From NCBI RefSeq assembly GCF_036924515.1, contig NZ_JAZHRR010000001.1, positions 4,807,001 to 4,871,000 of the forward strand: a stretch of DNA of 64,000 nt, given 5' to 3'. Under the pieces are notes generated by a model. The model did not search any database. It was not told the origin of the DNA and saw only the letters and a list, made by a program, of their open reading frames with translations. Below, in pieces: positions 25,719 through 34,125 of the stretch. A program made the position numbers and the translations under genes. Position 1 is the first letter of the stretch, and the number at the start of each line of letters is the position of its first letter. This DNA is from Bradyrhizobium sp. AZCC 1610 (GTDB lineage Bacteria > Pseudomonadota > Alphaproteobacteria > Rhizobiales > Xanthobacteraceae).

Positions 25719-26435
25719 ATGATTCCGCTGCTCACCGACGCAATCGAGGCCCATGGGGGCCTGGACCGCTGGAAATCTCACCACACGCTCACCGCGATCA
25801 TCGTCAGCGGCGGCGACCTTTGGGCACTTAAGGGTGTCCCGCAGGACCCCATCGCGCGAACAATGCGGGTCGAGCTTCATCGGCAATGGGCCTCGGTTGC
25901 GCCGTTCGGAAGTGGCAGGCATACCGACTTCACATCCGATCGCATCGCCATTCTTGCGGCCGACGGCAGCGTGGTTGCCGAACGATCAAATCCACGCTCT
26001 TCGTTTGCGCGGCACGACTTGCGAACGAGTTGGGACCCGCTGCATCGCGCTTATTTCAACGGATATGCGCTTTGGACTTACCTCACCACCCCGTTCCTGC
26101 TCGCCATGGACGGTTTCAAGGTCGAGGAAATCGAGCCTTGGCGCGAGGGAGCGGAAACCTGGCGCGGCTTGAGGGCCACCTTTCCTGCGGAGATCGCCAG
26201 CCACAGCTCTGAACAGGACTTCTATTTCGGCGAGGACATGCTCATCCGCCGGCACGACTACCACGTGGATATTGCCGGCGCTTTCCCGGCGGCGCAGTAC
26301 GTCTCCGATCCCGTGAACGTGGAAGGCATCTGGATTCCCACCCGGCGCAGGGCCTATCTACGCGGCGACGACCTGAAGCCGATGCTCGATACGCTGATGG
26401 TGTCGATCGACCTCTCCGACTTCCGCTTCGGCTGA
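25719..26435 (+). CDS. Conserved protein of unknown function, 238 aa
   Basis: Start at ATG 25719 (MIPLLTDAIEAHGGLDRW) with AAAGGA about 7 nt upstream. Soluble, beta-rich. The pattern is strand pairs with FTSDRIAILAADGSVVAERSNPR, AYFNGYALWTYLTTPFLL, LRATFPAEIASHSSEQDFYF, IRRHDYHVDIAGAFPAAQYV and IPTRRRAYLR. This reads like a lipid- or lipoprotein-binding half-barrel (LolA-like in outline), but that is inference. I recall similar unnamed proteins next to oxidoreductases in other proteobacteria. Convergent with the regulator gene, 8 bp apart, and preceded by operator B. Confidence 0.8.
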   Translation: MIPLLTDAIEAHGGLDRWKSHHTLTAIIVSGGDLWALKGVPQDPIARTMRVELHRQWASVAPFGSGRHTDFTSDRIAILAADGSVVAERSNPRSSFARHDLRTSWDPLHRAYFNGYALWTYLTTPFLLAMDGFKVEEIEPWREGAETWRGLRATFPAEIASHSSEQDFYFGEDMLIRRHDYHVDIAGAFPAAQYVSDPVNVEGIWIPTRRRAYLRGDDLKPMLDTLMVSIDLSDFRFG

Positions 26436-26443
26436 GGCAGCGG

Positions 26444-29400
26444 CTACTTTGAAGCCTTGCCCAGCACTTCGCGTGCAGCCTTCAGGTCAGCCGTTTCGAA
26501 GCCTTCCGTGAAGCGGGCGTAAGTCTCGGCCAGTCCGTCCAGCGGCTTTGCCTTGCGTTGCTTGCGGCGAAAGCGGGCCAGCGACGTTTCCGTTCGCAGC
26601 CGCCATGACAACGCATCCTGCTTCTCGGCCAGCGCAATCGAGGCCGCAAAGCTTGCTTCTGCCGCCTTCAAATCTCCGCCGCGCGCCTCGAGTTCACCGC
26701 GCAGGCGCAGAAGCTCCGGTCCGTCGAAAGCCTCGCCGGCCGGCTCGATGCGGGCGATCGCCTCGTGCAAGATGCGCAGCCCCGCCGCCAATTGGCCCAG
26801 TTCAGCCAACCCCTGCGACAGGTCGGAAATGAAAGCGGAAGCATACAGCTCGTAACGGTCTGCGTGCAGCCGTGGCAGCGCGGCCTGCAGCGATTCGATC
26901 CCCTCCTTGAGTTCACCTCGCGCGATCATCGTCTGCGCGCGAAAGCCGGTGGCCACCGCCTGGTAGGGTGCCAGCGCGTGGCTGGCAGCGTGAGTCGAAA
27001 GGCGACCGGCCATCTGTTCGACCAGGGACCAATCGCCAACCCAGCCATAGAGCGACGCAGACCAGCTCAGAGCTATGCAATGCATCACCGCGTCCTGCGG
27101 TGCCGCCGCACCAGTGAGCGGGCGGACACATTCGACCGCCTGATCAGGATACCCGCGCAGCCACAACACGCGCGCGAGCGGAATCTGCGGCGTTCTCGCG
27201 TACGCAAAATGACCTGGCTGTGCGCTGCGGAGCGCACCTGCGCCCGAAACGCCTTCAGCCAGATGAAGTTGCGCCGCAGCCTGATCACCCAACAAATGAT
27301 AGGAAACACCAACCAGCGCTTTCGCTCCTGCAAGCCCCGCCTTGTCGCCGATCTCGCGTGCAACACGTTCGGCTTCAAAAGCAATCGGCAGTAGTTCGCG
27401 AAAGTCACCGGTCCGCCGATAGAACATATTCAAGCGCGCCAGCAGACGGAATTTATTGGGACGATCGCCAAGTGCCTCGGCAATTTCCAGGCCGCGGCGC
27501 AGCGCCACTTCAGCCTGATCGCTGTTGCGCTCGGTGAACATGTAAGCGTGCCCTAGTGTTGCCTGCAGTTCCAATTCCCATGCGCTGCCGCGGGTCGAAT
27601 CGTCGAGCATCGTAAGCGCGCGGCTCGACCATAGGCCTCCTTCGTCCAGCAGGTTCAGCTCGACGAACAGCCTGGCGCAAGCACCGGCCAGCGGCACGCG
27701 CAATTCCGCGCCCTCGTCATTGGCGAAAGCCCACTTCAGCGCGACACGTGCATCGGAAAGCAGCAGCGTCCGAGACCGCGAACGCGCAGCCTGGTCGCCC
27801 TCCTTCGCGTCTGCCGCCGTCGTCTCCAGCGCGTGCTGGACATAGCGGGCATGCCGGCGCGCGATGCTCGTGGCTTCACCGCTGTCGGCAAGCTTTTGCG
27901 TCGCATAAGCCCTGGTGGTGTCGAGAAGCCGATAGCGCATCACGGCGCCGTCAGGCCGCACCGCAACCAGCGACTTGGCAACGAGTTGCTCCAACGAGTC
28001 CACAATGCGCTCGGGCGGATCGTCTTCCTCTCCTGCGACCATGGTCGCCCCCTGCAACGTGAAGGGGGCGGCAAAGATGGCAAGGCGACGGAGAAGGATC
28101 CGCTCGCTCTCGCTGATCAGACCATAGCTCCAGTCCAGCGTTGCACCGAGAGTTTGCTGGCGCGGAGGCGCCGTCCGCCGGCCACGCCACTCCAGCTTAA
28201 GTCGGCCGTCGAGCAGCGTCACCATCTCGCGCAATCCATGCGTGCCGACCCGTACGGCGGCGAGCTCGATCGCCAGCGCAATGCCATCGAGCTTGCTGCA
28301 TATTTCCGCGAGAACCTCGGCGTCTTCGTTGGCAATTTCCGAGCGATGGCCCGCCGCGGCGGCCCGTTCAGTAAACAGGCGCGCAGCCGGATAGGCCAAC
28401 ATCTCGCTTGCGCTCAGCCCCGCACCCTGCGGAGGCCCCTCAAGCGGACCGAGCTCGAAGATCTGCTCGCCTTCCACAAGCAGCGACTCGCGGCTGGTGA
28501 CGAGGATGCTGACCCCGGGCGCCTGCTGGTGGATGCGCTCCGCCATCCCGGCGATAGCCTCGACAACATGCTCGCAGCTGTCGAGCACCAGCAGCAAGCG
28601 ACGGCTGCGCAGGTAGCCGACAATGCTGTCGGTCGGATCAGAATGGTGCACCACGAGCCCGAGGGCCCAGGCGATCGTGCCCGCGACAAGCCCCGCATCC
28701 TTAACCATGCTGAAGTCGAGAAAGCGAACCTGACCGTCGAACTGCGCCGAAAGTTCATGGGCCAGCGCGATCGCAACGGTCGTCTTGCCGATTCCACCCG
28801 GCCCCCTGAGCGTGATGAAGCGTTCGCTTACCAGACGCTGTGACACTTCCCGAACAACATCATCCCTTCCGATCATCCGCTCCAGGCGGTGAGGCAGGAC
28901 AGGCGCAGGCGTCTCGGGGACGCCCGGTGCCTGCACAGAAAGTGCAACCGCCGGAGGCGTGACTGCGATGCGCTGCACCGGTGCGACGAAGCAATAACCG
29001 CGGCTTGGTATGTTCGTGATGTACCGCGCGCCCTCCTTGCCGTCACCGAGCGCCTTGCGGACCTCGGCGATATGCACTCGCAAATTGATCTCTTCGACGA
29101 CAAGGCCCGGCCACGCGTGAGCCAACAGCTCATTCTTCGATACGACATCGCCAGCACGGCTGACCAACAGCCAAAGGATATCCAGCGCGCGGCTACCCAG
29201 CTTGACTGGCACTCCATCCCGTTCAAGCAGCCGCGCCTTGTCGTGAAGGGAAAATGGTCCGAAGGAGGCGATGTCTGCATCGTGCGGCGCCCTCACCGGG
29301 CTCGCGCGAGAAGCGCTCGTTGTTTCAAGCCCGGTCACTGCGCTCACCCTTGTCGATAGCTGGCCGGCGAGAGTTACTGTACCGCGTTCGCCGCCATCCA

Positions 29401-29491
29401 GCTTTTTTGAGAAGAACTGCAGAAAATCCGCGATCTGTGCCGTTGCAACATCGTTATCCGGAAGGCTTTGCAGTCCGAGAAGTAGCCGCAC
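26444..29491 (-). CDS. Large winged-helix / STAND ATPase / TPR transcriptional regulator
   Basis: 1015 residues if GTG 29491 is used. A GTG at 29338 with AGGGTGAG upstream is an alternative start 51 codons later. Domains: OmpR/CadC-type winged helix at about 76-170 (LGSRALDILWLLVSRAGDVVSKNELLAHAWPG, YITNIPSRGYCFV); P-loop NTPase with Walker A GPGGIGKTT at about 230-238 and Walker B LLLVLDSCEH at about 299-308; helical region GIALAIELAAVRVG, typical of AP-ATPase/STAND proteins; then TPR-like helices from about 600 to 1000. Such proteins are single-component switches in which ligand or partner binding with ATP exchange changes DNA binding. No receiver or membrane domain. It is flanked by the three TAAC-array promoters. 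Confidence 0.88.
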   Translation of the reverse strand: MRLLLGLQSLPDNDVATAQIADFLQFFSKKLDGGERGTVTLAGQLSTRVSAVTGLETTSASRASPVRAPHDADIASFGPFSLHDKARLLERDGVPVKLGSRALDILWLLVSRAGDVVSKNELLAHAWPGLVVEEINLRVHIAEVRKALGDGKEGARYITNIPSRGYCFVAPVQRIAVTPPAVALSVQAPGVPETPAPVLPHRLERMIGRDDVVREVSQRLVSERFITLRGPGGIGKTTVAIALAHELSAQFDGQVRFLDFSMVKDAGLVAGTIAWALGLVVHHSDPTDSIVGYLRSRRLLLVLDSCEHVVEAIAGMAERIHQQAPGVSILVTSRESLLVEGEQIFELGPLEGPPQGAGLSASEMLAYPAARLFTERAAAAGHRSEIANEDAEVLAEICSKLDGIALAIELAAVRVGTHGLREMVTLLDGRLKLEWRGRRTAPPRQQTLGATLDWSYGLISESERILLRRLAIFAAPFTLQGATMVAGEEDDPPERIVDSLEQLVAKSLVAVRPDGAVMRYRLLDTTRAYATQKLADSGEATSIARRHARYVQHALETTAADAKEGDQAARSRSRTLLLSDARVALKWAFANDEGAELRVPLAGACARLFVELNLLDEGGLWSSRALTMLDDSTRGSAWELELQATLGHAYMFTERNSDQAEVALRRGLEIAEALGDRPNKFRLLARLNMFYRRTGDFRELLPIAFEAERVAREIGDKAGLAGAKALVGVSYHLLGDQAAAQLHLAEGVSGAGALRSAQPGHFAYARTPQIPLARVLWLRGYPDQAVECVRPLTGAAAPQDAVMHCIALSWSASLYGWVGDWSLVEQMAGRLSTHAASHALAPYQAVATGFRAQTMIARGELKEGIESLQAALPRLHADRYELYASAFISDLSQGLAELGQLAAGLRILHEAIARIEPAGEAFDGPELLRLRGELEARGGDLKAAEASFAASIALAEKQDALSWRLRTETSLARFRRKQRKAKPLDGLAETYARFTEGFETADLKAAREVLGKASK

Positions 29492-29660
29492 TTATTTCGA
29501 CGTGTAAAGACCGTAGTGGAGGAATAAGGCGCTTCGAAAACCCCTGATCCGGGCAAATTGCCATCTTCAACTTTGCCCTGTTTCGCCACCTGACCCCGGC
29601 CGTGGATCGTCCGCGCACACGGGGTTCGGACGCAACAATTTCTCCAACGTTAGCAATAGG

Positions 29661-29684
29661 TAACAGCGCTTAACAACACCTAAC
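29661..29684 (+). promoter_or_regulatory. TAAC triple-repeat operator C
   Basis: Three perfect TAAC tetramers, each 10 bp apart, then GAGCAA. A weaker TAGC sits another 10 bp upstream at 29651. It lies 90 bp before the epoxide hydrolase start at 29775 and in the 283-bp divergent region between that gene and the regulator gene (start 29491). Confidence 0.7.
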
Positions 29685-29774
29685 GAGCAATTTTCCGGTT
29701 CTCCGGCGACATTCAAGCCACAGGCGGCGCGCGAACCAGATTGGTCGATGCCCGCTCAGGCAACGGAGAGCAAG

Positions 29775-31076
29775 ATGCACAGGCCGCAGGTTTCCGAAGT
29801 TATCGACCAGGATCGGCGCGCTCTGCTGGGCAGCGTGGCGATGGGCATCGCGATTGCCGGCACGGCTGGCCTGTTTCCTCTTCACCGCGCTCTCGCTGAA
29901 CCGAATGAGGTTATTCGCCCGTTTCGGGTCAACGTCCCCAAAGAGGCACTGGTTGACCTTCGCCGACGCGTCGCTGCGACACGCTTGCCGGACCGGGAGA
30001 CGGTTGATGACGGATCGCAAGGGCTGCAGCTCGCCGCGTTCAGCGAACTTATGCGCTACTGGGCCACTGAATATGACTGGCGCAATGCCGAAGCCAGGCT
30101 CAACGCCCTGCCGCAGTTCACAACGACGATAGATGGCATCGACATCCACTTTATCCATGTCCGCTCCCGTCATGCCAACGCGCTGCCGCTGATCATGACG
30201 CACGGCTGGCCGGGCTCTGTGTTCGAGCTGCTCAAGACCGTGGGTCCTCTGACCGATCCGACCGGCCACGGTGGACGCGCAGAAGACGCATTTGATCTTG
30301 TCCTGCCGTCGATCCCCGGCTTCGGCTTTTCCGGCAAACCCAAAGGCACGGGATGGGGGCCGGAGCGCATCGCGCGAGCCTGGGCCGAATTGATGAATCG
30401 CCTCGGCTACAGCCGCTACGTCGCCCAGGGCGGCGACTGGGGCGCGCCGATCTCGAGCGCAATGGCGCGACAGGCTCCTGCAGGTTTGCTCGGCATTCAC
30501 GTCAACCTGCCGGCGGCCGTGCCGTCCGAAATCGCGGCGCTGCTCGCCACCGGCGCGCCTGCTCCGCAAAATCTCTCGTCGAAGGAACGTGCAGCGTTCG
30601 ACGCACTCTCCATCTTCTACAAGAGGTACCGGGCCTACGCGGCAATGATGGGAACGCGGCCGCAGACCATTGGCTACGCGCTGACCGACTCTCCCGCCGG
30701 GCTGGCGGCCTGGATGTTTGATTACAACAACGCCGAACCGCTTCGCCTGCTCACCCGCGACGAGATGCTGGACGACGTCACGCTGTACTGGCTGACGAAC
30801 ACGGCTGTTTCATCCGCACGCATTTACTGGGAGACGGCGGGTCAGAGCGTCATTCTCTCCGCCGCGCAGAAGACAGCGGAAATCTCGCTTCCCGTCGCGA
30901 TCTCCGTCTTCCCGGAGGAAGTGTATCGCGCTCCGGAGAGTTGGGCCCGCCGCGCCTATCGAAACCTCATCTACTTCAACGAGACCGACAAGGGCGGACA
31001 CTTCGCGGCATGGGAACAGCCCGAACTTTTCTCCCGGGAAGTCGTCGCGGCGTTTCGGCCGCTACGTCAACACTGA
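29775..31076 (+). CDS. Exported epoxide hydrolase with EHN domain
   Basis: 433 residues from ATG 29775 (GGAGAG upstream; the ATG at 29748 has no ribosome site). A Tat/Sec-like signal (DRRALLGSVAMGIAIAGTAG) is followed by an epoxide-hydrolase N-terminal domain (about 45-150, IRPFRVNVPKEALVDLRRRV; LPQFTTTIDGIDIHFIHVRS). The alpha/beta hydrolase core carries oxyanion HGWPGS, nucleophile Asp in QGGDWGAPIS and His in GGHFAAWEQPE. These match microsomal-type epoxide hydrolases that open toxic epoxides to diols. First gene of the rightward operon and 90 bp after operator C. Confidence 0.92.
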   Translation: MHRPQVSEVIDQDRRALLGSVAMGIAIAGTAGLFPLHRALAEPNEVIRPFRVNVPKEALVDLRRRVAATRLPDRETVDDGSQGLQLAAFSELMRYWATEYDWRNAEARLNALPQFTTTIDGIDIHFIHVRSRHANALPLIMTHGWPGSVFELLKTVGPLTDPTGHGGRAEDAFDLVLPSIPGFGFSGKPKGTGWGPERIARAWAELMNRLGYSRYVAQGGDWGAPISSAMARQAPAGLLGIHVNLPAAVPSEIAALLATGAPAPQNLSSKERAAFDALSIFYKRYRAYAAMMGTRPQTIGYALTDSPAGLAAWMFDYNNAEPLRLLTRDEMLDDVTLYWLTNTAVSSARIYWETAGQSVILSAAQKTAEISLPVAISVFPEEVYRAPESWARRAYRNLIYFNETDKGGHFAAWEQPELFSREVVAAFRPLRQH

Positions 31077-31133
31077 CCTGAACCAGACATCTCAATTGCT
31101 GCAAGACACCAACCTGAACGAGGACAAACTAAA

Positions 31134-31547
31134 ATGAAAACACTCCGCATTATCGCCGCAGCTGCGGCACTGTTCGTCGCCACCGCCTCGACCTTGCCCG
31201 TGGCACAGGCCCAGGAAGTCAGTCTGGGCGACATCAAGCGCACCAATCTGCTCCGCAACGATCTCAGTGCTGCCGGACGCGAGGTCATCCAGGTGCTCGT
31301 TGAGTTCGGTCCGGGCGTCAGCGCCATCAGGCACTCGCATCCCGGTGAAGAGCTCGTCTACGTCACTGAAGGCGCGCTGGAGTATCAGCTCGACGGCAGG
31401 CCGCCGCGGACCGTCAAGGCCGGCGAAGTGCTCTTCATTCCGCACGGAACGCCGCATGCGGTGAAGAACGTCGGCTCCGTCAAGGCCGCCGAGATTGCCA
31501 CCTACATCGTCGAGAAAGGCAAACCGCTCCTGGTGCTGGGCGAGTAA
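31134..31547 (+). CDS. Secreted cupin-domain protein
   Basis: 137 residues. Sec signal peptide to about residue 26 (PVAQAQE). A single cupin_2 barrel follows: motif 1 IRHSHPGEELVYVTEGALEYQ with the metal-binding His-x-His and Glu, motif 2 GEVLFIPHGTPHAVKN with the third His. Such periplasmic cupins bind a metal and may act as isomerase, dioxygenase or sensor; no substrate can be read. GAGGAC about 9 nt before the ATG. 57 bp after the epoxide hydrolase, same operon. Confidence 0.88.
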   Translation: MKTLRIIAAAAALFVATASTLPVAQAQEVSLGDIKRTNLLRNDLSAAGREVIQVLVEFGPGVSAIRHSHPGEELVYVTEGALEYQLDGRPPRTVKAGEVLFIPHGTPHAVKNVGSVKAAEIATYIVEKGKPLLVLGE

Positions 31548-31620
31548 GCAGCATCGAGAACGCCACACAAGCGGCATCACAACTGCGAAGCACGCGACAT
31601 TCGAGTTCGGGAGATCAGCC

Positions 31621-32628
31621 ATGAGCAATAGCTCGGAGAAAATCAAAATTCGTCGCCGATGTCACGGCGGCGTGGCGATAGCAATCGCTGCTGCCACGGC
31701 ACTCGCCGCTCCGGTATCCAGTTCTTTCGGTGCGCCGGCACACGGCCAAACGCTATCCGCACAAGAGCACAAGGCCGACGTCAGCTTCCTTGAGATCGAC
31801 AAGGACATCACGCTCCGGAGAATGGTGGTCCGCAATGCGAACCCGAAGGGGACCGTTCTCTTCCTGCATGGATTTCCGGAGACGATGTACGCCTGGAAAG
31901 ATATCGCCCTTACCCTCGCCGGCGACTACGAAGTCCACGCTTTCGACTGGCCGGGCTTCGGACTTTCGTCTCGGCCGACGGTCGACAGATATTCGTACGC
32001 CCCAAGGGACTTCGCGCGCGTTCTGAACGACTACATACGCAAGGCGGGCATCGAAACGTCGAAGCTCACGGTCTACGCCACCGACATCGGAGCTCTGCCG
32101 GCTCTTCTCCTGGCCCAGGAGAAGCCCGGCATCGCGACGTCGATCATCGTCGGCGATTTCGCTCCCTTCGACAGGCCTCAGTATATGTACGAGAGCCTGC
32201 AGAGCCTGAAGGCCGGACCTTCGATGGATCAGGCCCGCGACCATCTGAACAAAAATCGCGACGATATCCTCGAAAACGCGTTCAGAAGAGGCCTGCCCAA
32301 GGAAGCGCAATTCGATGTGCCGCGCGAATTCAAGGACGACATGTCACGCGCCTGGGGTCACGGCGCAATAACGACGGCTGATGCCTTTTCGCGCTACTAC
32401 GCTCATTTCACGCGTGACCAGAACCACTTCGAATCGAATCTGGAGCGGCTCGAAATCCCGGTGAAGGTCGTGTGGGGCGAGAAGGATCTCTACATCAAAA
32501 AAGAGATGGGGATCGAACTCGCCGATAAAATTGGCGCCGAGCTCACGCTACTTCCCGGTATCGGGCATTACCCTCACCTACAGGATCCCCAGCAGACCAT
32601 CGACGAGGTTCGCGCTGCATTTCGGTGA
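31621..32628 (+). CDS. Exported alpha/beta hydrolase (dehalogenase/epoxide-hydrolase-like)
   Basis: 335 residues from ATG 31621 with GGGAG upstream. N-terminal export signal (about 15-45, VAIAIAAATALAAPVSSSFG). Oxyanion motif LHGFPETMYAW, nucleophile elbow in TVYATDIGALPALLLAQ (Asp where most esterases have Ser), an acid in VVWGEKDLYI and catalytic His in LLPGIGHYPHLQDP. The Asp nucleophile places it with haloalkane dehalogenases and soluble epoxide hydrolases. Third gene of the rightward operon and the third exported hydrolase of this regulon. Confidence 0.88.
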   Translation: MSNSSEKIKIRRRCHGGVAIAIAAATALAAPVSSSFGAPAHGQTLSAQEHKADVSFLEIDKDITLRRMVVRNANPKGTVLFLHGFPETMYAWKDIALTLAGDYEVHAFDWPGFGLSSRPTVDRYSYAPRDFARVLNDYIRKAGIETSKLTVYATDIGALPALLLAQEKPGIATSIIVGDFAPFDRPQYMYESLQSLKAGPSMDQARDHLNKNRDDILENAFRRGLPKEAQFDVPREFKDDMSRAWGHGAITTADAFSRYYAHFTRDQNHFESNLERLEIPVKVVWGEKDLYIKKEMGIELADKIGAELTLLPGIGHYPHLQDPQQTIDEVRAAFR

Positions 32629-32680
32629 CCAGCCAAAAGTATCCACCCCCGCGCCAATGGCGCAAAAAAAGAGAAGTGCC

Positions 32681-33487
32681 ATGTCCGTCTCTCACAAAGG
32701 TGTCGCAGTCATCACAGGTGCCTCCGCCGGAATCGGTGCGGTTTATGCCGACCGGCTGGCGCGCCGTGGCTATGACCTCATCCTCGTCGCACGCAACCAG
32801 GCCCGGCTCGACCAACTGGCGGCGCGCATCGCCGGCGCCACGGGCCGAAAGGTCAAGACTGTTGCCGCGGACCTGAACAACAAGGGTGACCTGAAGCGGA
32901 TCGAGACGATCGTCGCCACGGACCCCGGCGTCACCCTGCTGGTTAACAACGCAGGCGTCGGCGGCCTGGAGCCGCTGTTGCAGTCCGATGTGGATGCCAT
33001 GGAGGAGATGGTCAATCTCAACGTGACGGCGCTGATGCGACTTACCTACGCCGCGGCTCCCGCGCTCGTCGCCCGTGGAAGCGGGGCGATCATCAACATT
33101 GCCTCGGTGGTCGCCATCGCGCCGGAAGTTCTGAACGGCGTCTATGGCGGAACCAAAGCCTTCGTGCTCGCCCTGGGCCAGTCGCTTCACAGGGAATTGG
33201 CCGACAAGAACGTGCGTATCCAGACCGTCCTGCCCGGCGCCACAGCGACCAACTTCTGGGACGCAGCCGGTGGCGCCGTCGAGAATCTGCCGTCCAACAT
33301 CGTCATGAGGTCGGATGACCTCGTCGACGCGGCTCTCGCCGGCTGCGATCAAGGTGAAGTCGTTACCATCCCCTCGCTTCCAGATGCAGCGGACTGGGCC
33401 AGCTACGAAGCGGCGCGGCAGAAGCTCATGCCAAACCTTTCTCTCAGCTCAGTGCCGGCGCGATACCGAACCGCGGCTGCGGCGTAA
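32681..33487 (+). CDS. SDR-family oxidoreductase
   Basis: 268 residues from ATG 32681 (a longer frame upstream overlaps the hydrolase and lacks coding look). Classical SDR: TGASAGIGAVYADRLARRG, second-strand ARNQ (NADP-type Arg), NNAGVGG, catalytic IINIASVVAIAPEVLNGVYGGTKAFV with Ser, Tyr and Lys all present, then VLPGATATNFWD. Resembles the DltE/YqjQ-type SDR branch. Likely a cytoplasmic carbonyl reductase; substrate unknown. Fourth gene in the rightward operon. Confidence 0.9.
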   Translation: MSVSHKGVAVITGASAGIGAVYADRLARRGYDLILVARNQARLDQLAARIAGATGRKVKTVAADLNNKGDLKRIETIVATDPGVTLLVNNAGVGGLEPLLQSDVDAMEEMVNLNVTALMRLTYAAAPALVARGSGAIINIASVVAIAPEVLNGVYGGTKAFVLALGQSLHRELADKNVRIQTVLPGATATNFWDAAGGAVENLPSNIVMRSDDLVDAALAGCDQGEVVTIPSLPDAADWASYEAARQKLMPNLSLSSVPARYRTAAAA

Positions 33488-33514
33488 CCCATGTCCAACA
33501 GTACGGAGGCTACC

Positions 33515-34048
33515 ATGTCACTCTTCAATATCCCGGTCTCAACGCCGGTCCTTGCGCCGGTCGCCATTGCCGGTTGGCGCGATCACGCGGGGCATGTGCT
33601 CGTCTACGCCGAACCACTCGGCCGGTTCGGACTCTACGCCTCGCTCGCGATCGTCTATGCCTGGTTCGGTGGCATGAAATTCACGGACTACGAGGCACAA
33701 GGCCTGGTGCCGCTCGTGGAGAACAGCCCGCTTCTGAGCTGGTTTTATGCACTGTTCTCGGTACGCGGCTTCTCGACCCTCCTTGGCTTTGTTGAACTTG
33801 GCATCGGACTACTGATCGCTCTTAGACTGGCGAACCCGATATTCTCCGCAGCGGGCGGTCTGCTTTCGGCGGGGCTCTTGGTCACGACCATCAGCTTCAT
33901 GATCTCGACGCCAGGCGTCTTCGTGGCCGAACTCGGCCCACCAGCCATTACCGTGGCGCCCGGTCCGTTTCTTCTGAAGGATGTCGGTCTTCTCGCTCTC
34001 TCCTTCTGGATCTTCGTCGACTCGCTGAAGGCCGTCGTTCGCAGTTGA
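33515..34048 (+). CDS. RclC/YkgB-like (DUF417) inner-membrane protein
   Basis: 177 residues from ATG 33515, chosen because GGAGG sits 5 nt upstream; an ATG at 33491 is less likely. Four membrane helices: GLYASLAIVYAWFGGMKF (motif of DUF417, with EAQGLVPLVENSPLLSWFY after it), GFVELGIGLLIALRL, SAAGGLLSAGLLVTTISFMISTPGVF and FLLKDVGLLALSFWIFVDSLK. In E. coli rclC is one of the genes that protect against reactive chlorine species. Its presence in an electrophile/oxidant operon fits. The biochemical function of the family is not known. Confidence 0.85.
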   Translation: MSLFNIPVSTPVLAPVAIAGWRDHAGHVLVYAEPLGRFGLYASLAIVYAWFGGMKFTDYEAQGLVPLVENSPLLSWFYALFSVRGFSTLLGFVELGIGLLIALRLANPIFSAAGGLLSAGLLVTTISFMISTPGVFVAELGPPAITVAPGPFLLKDVGLLALSFWIFVDSLKAVVRS

Positions 34049-34125
34049 GGCGATCTTCGACGTACAACCGTGCGCCTCGCGTCAGGTGACGCAGGCGCAC
34101 TTCCCTCCCCCGGAAGGAGTCCATC

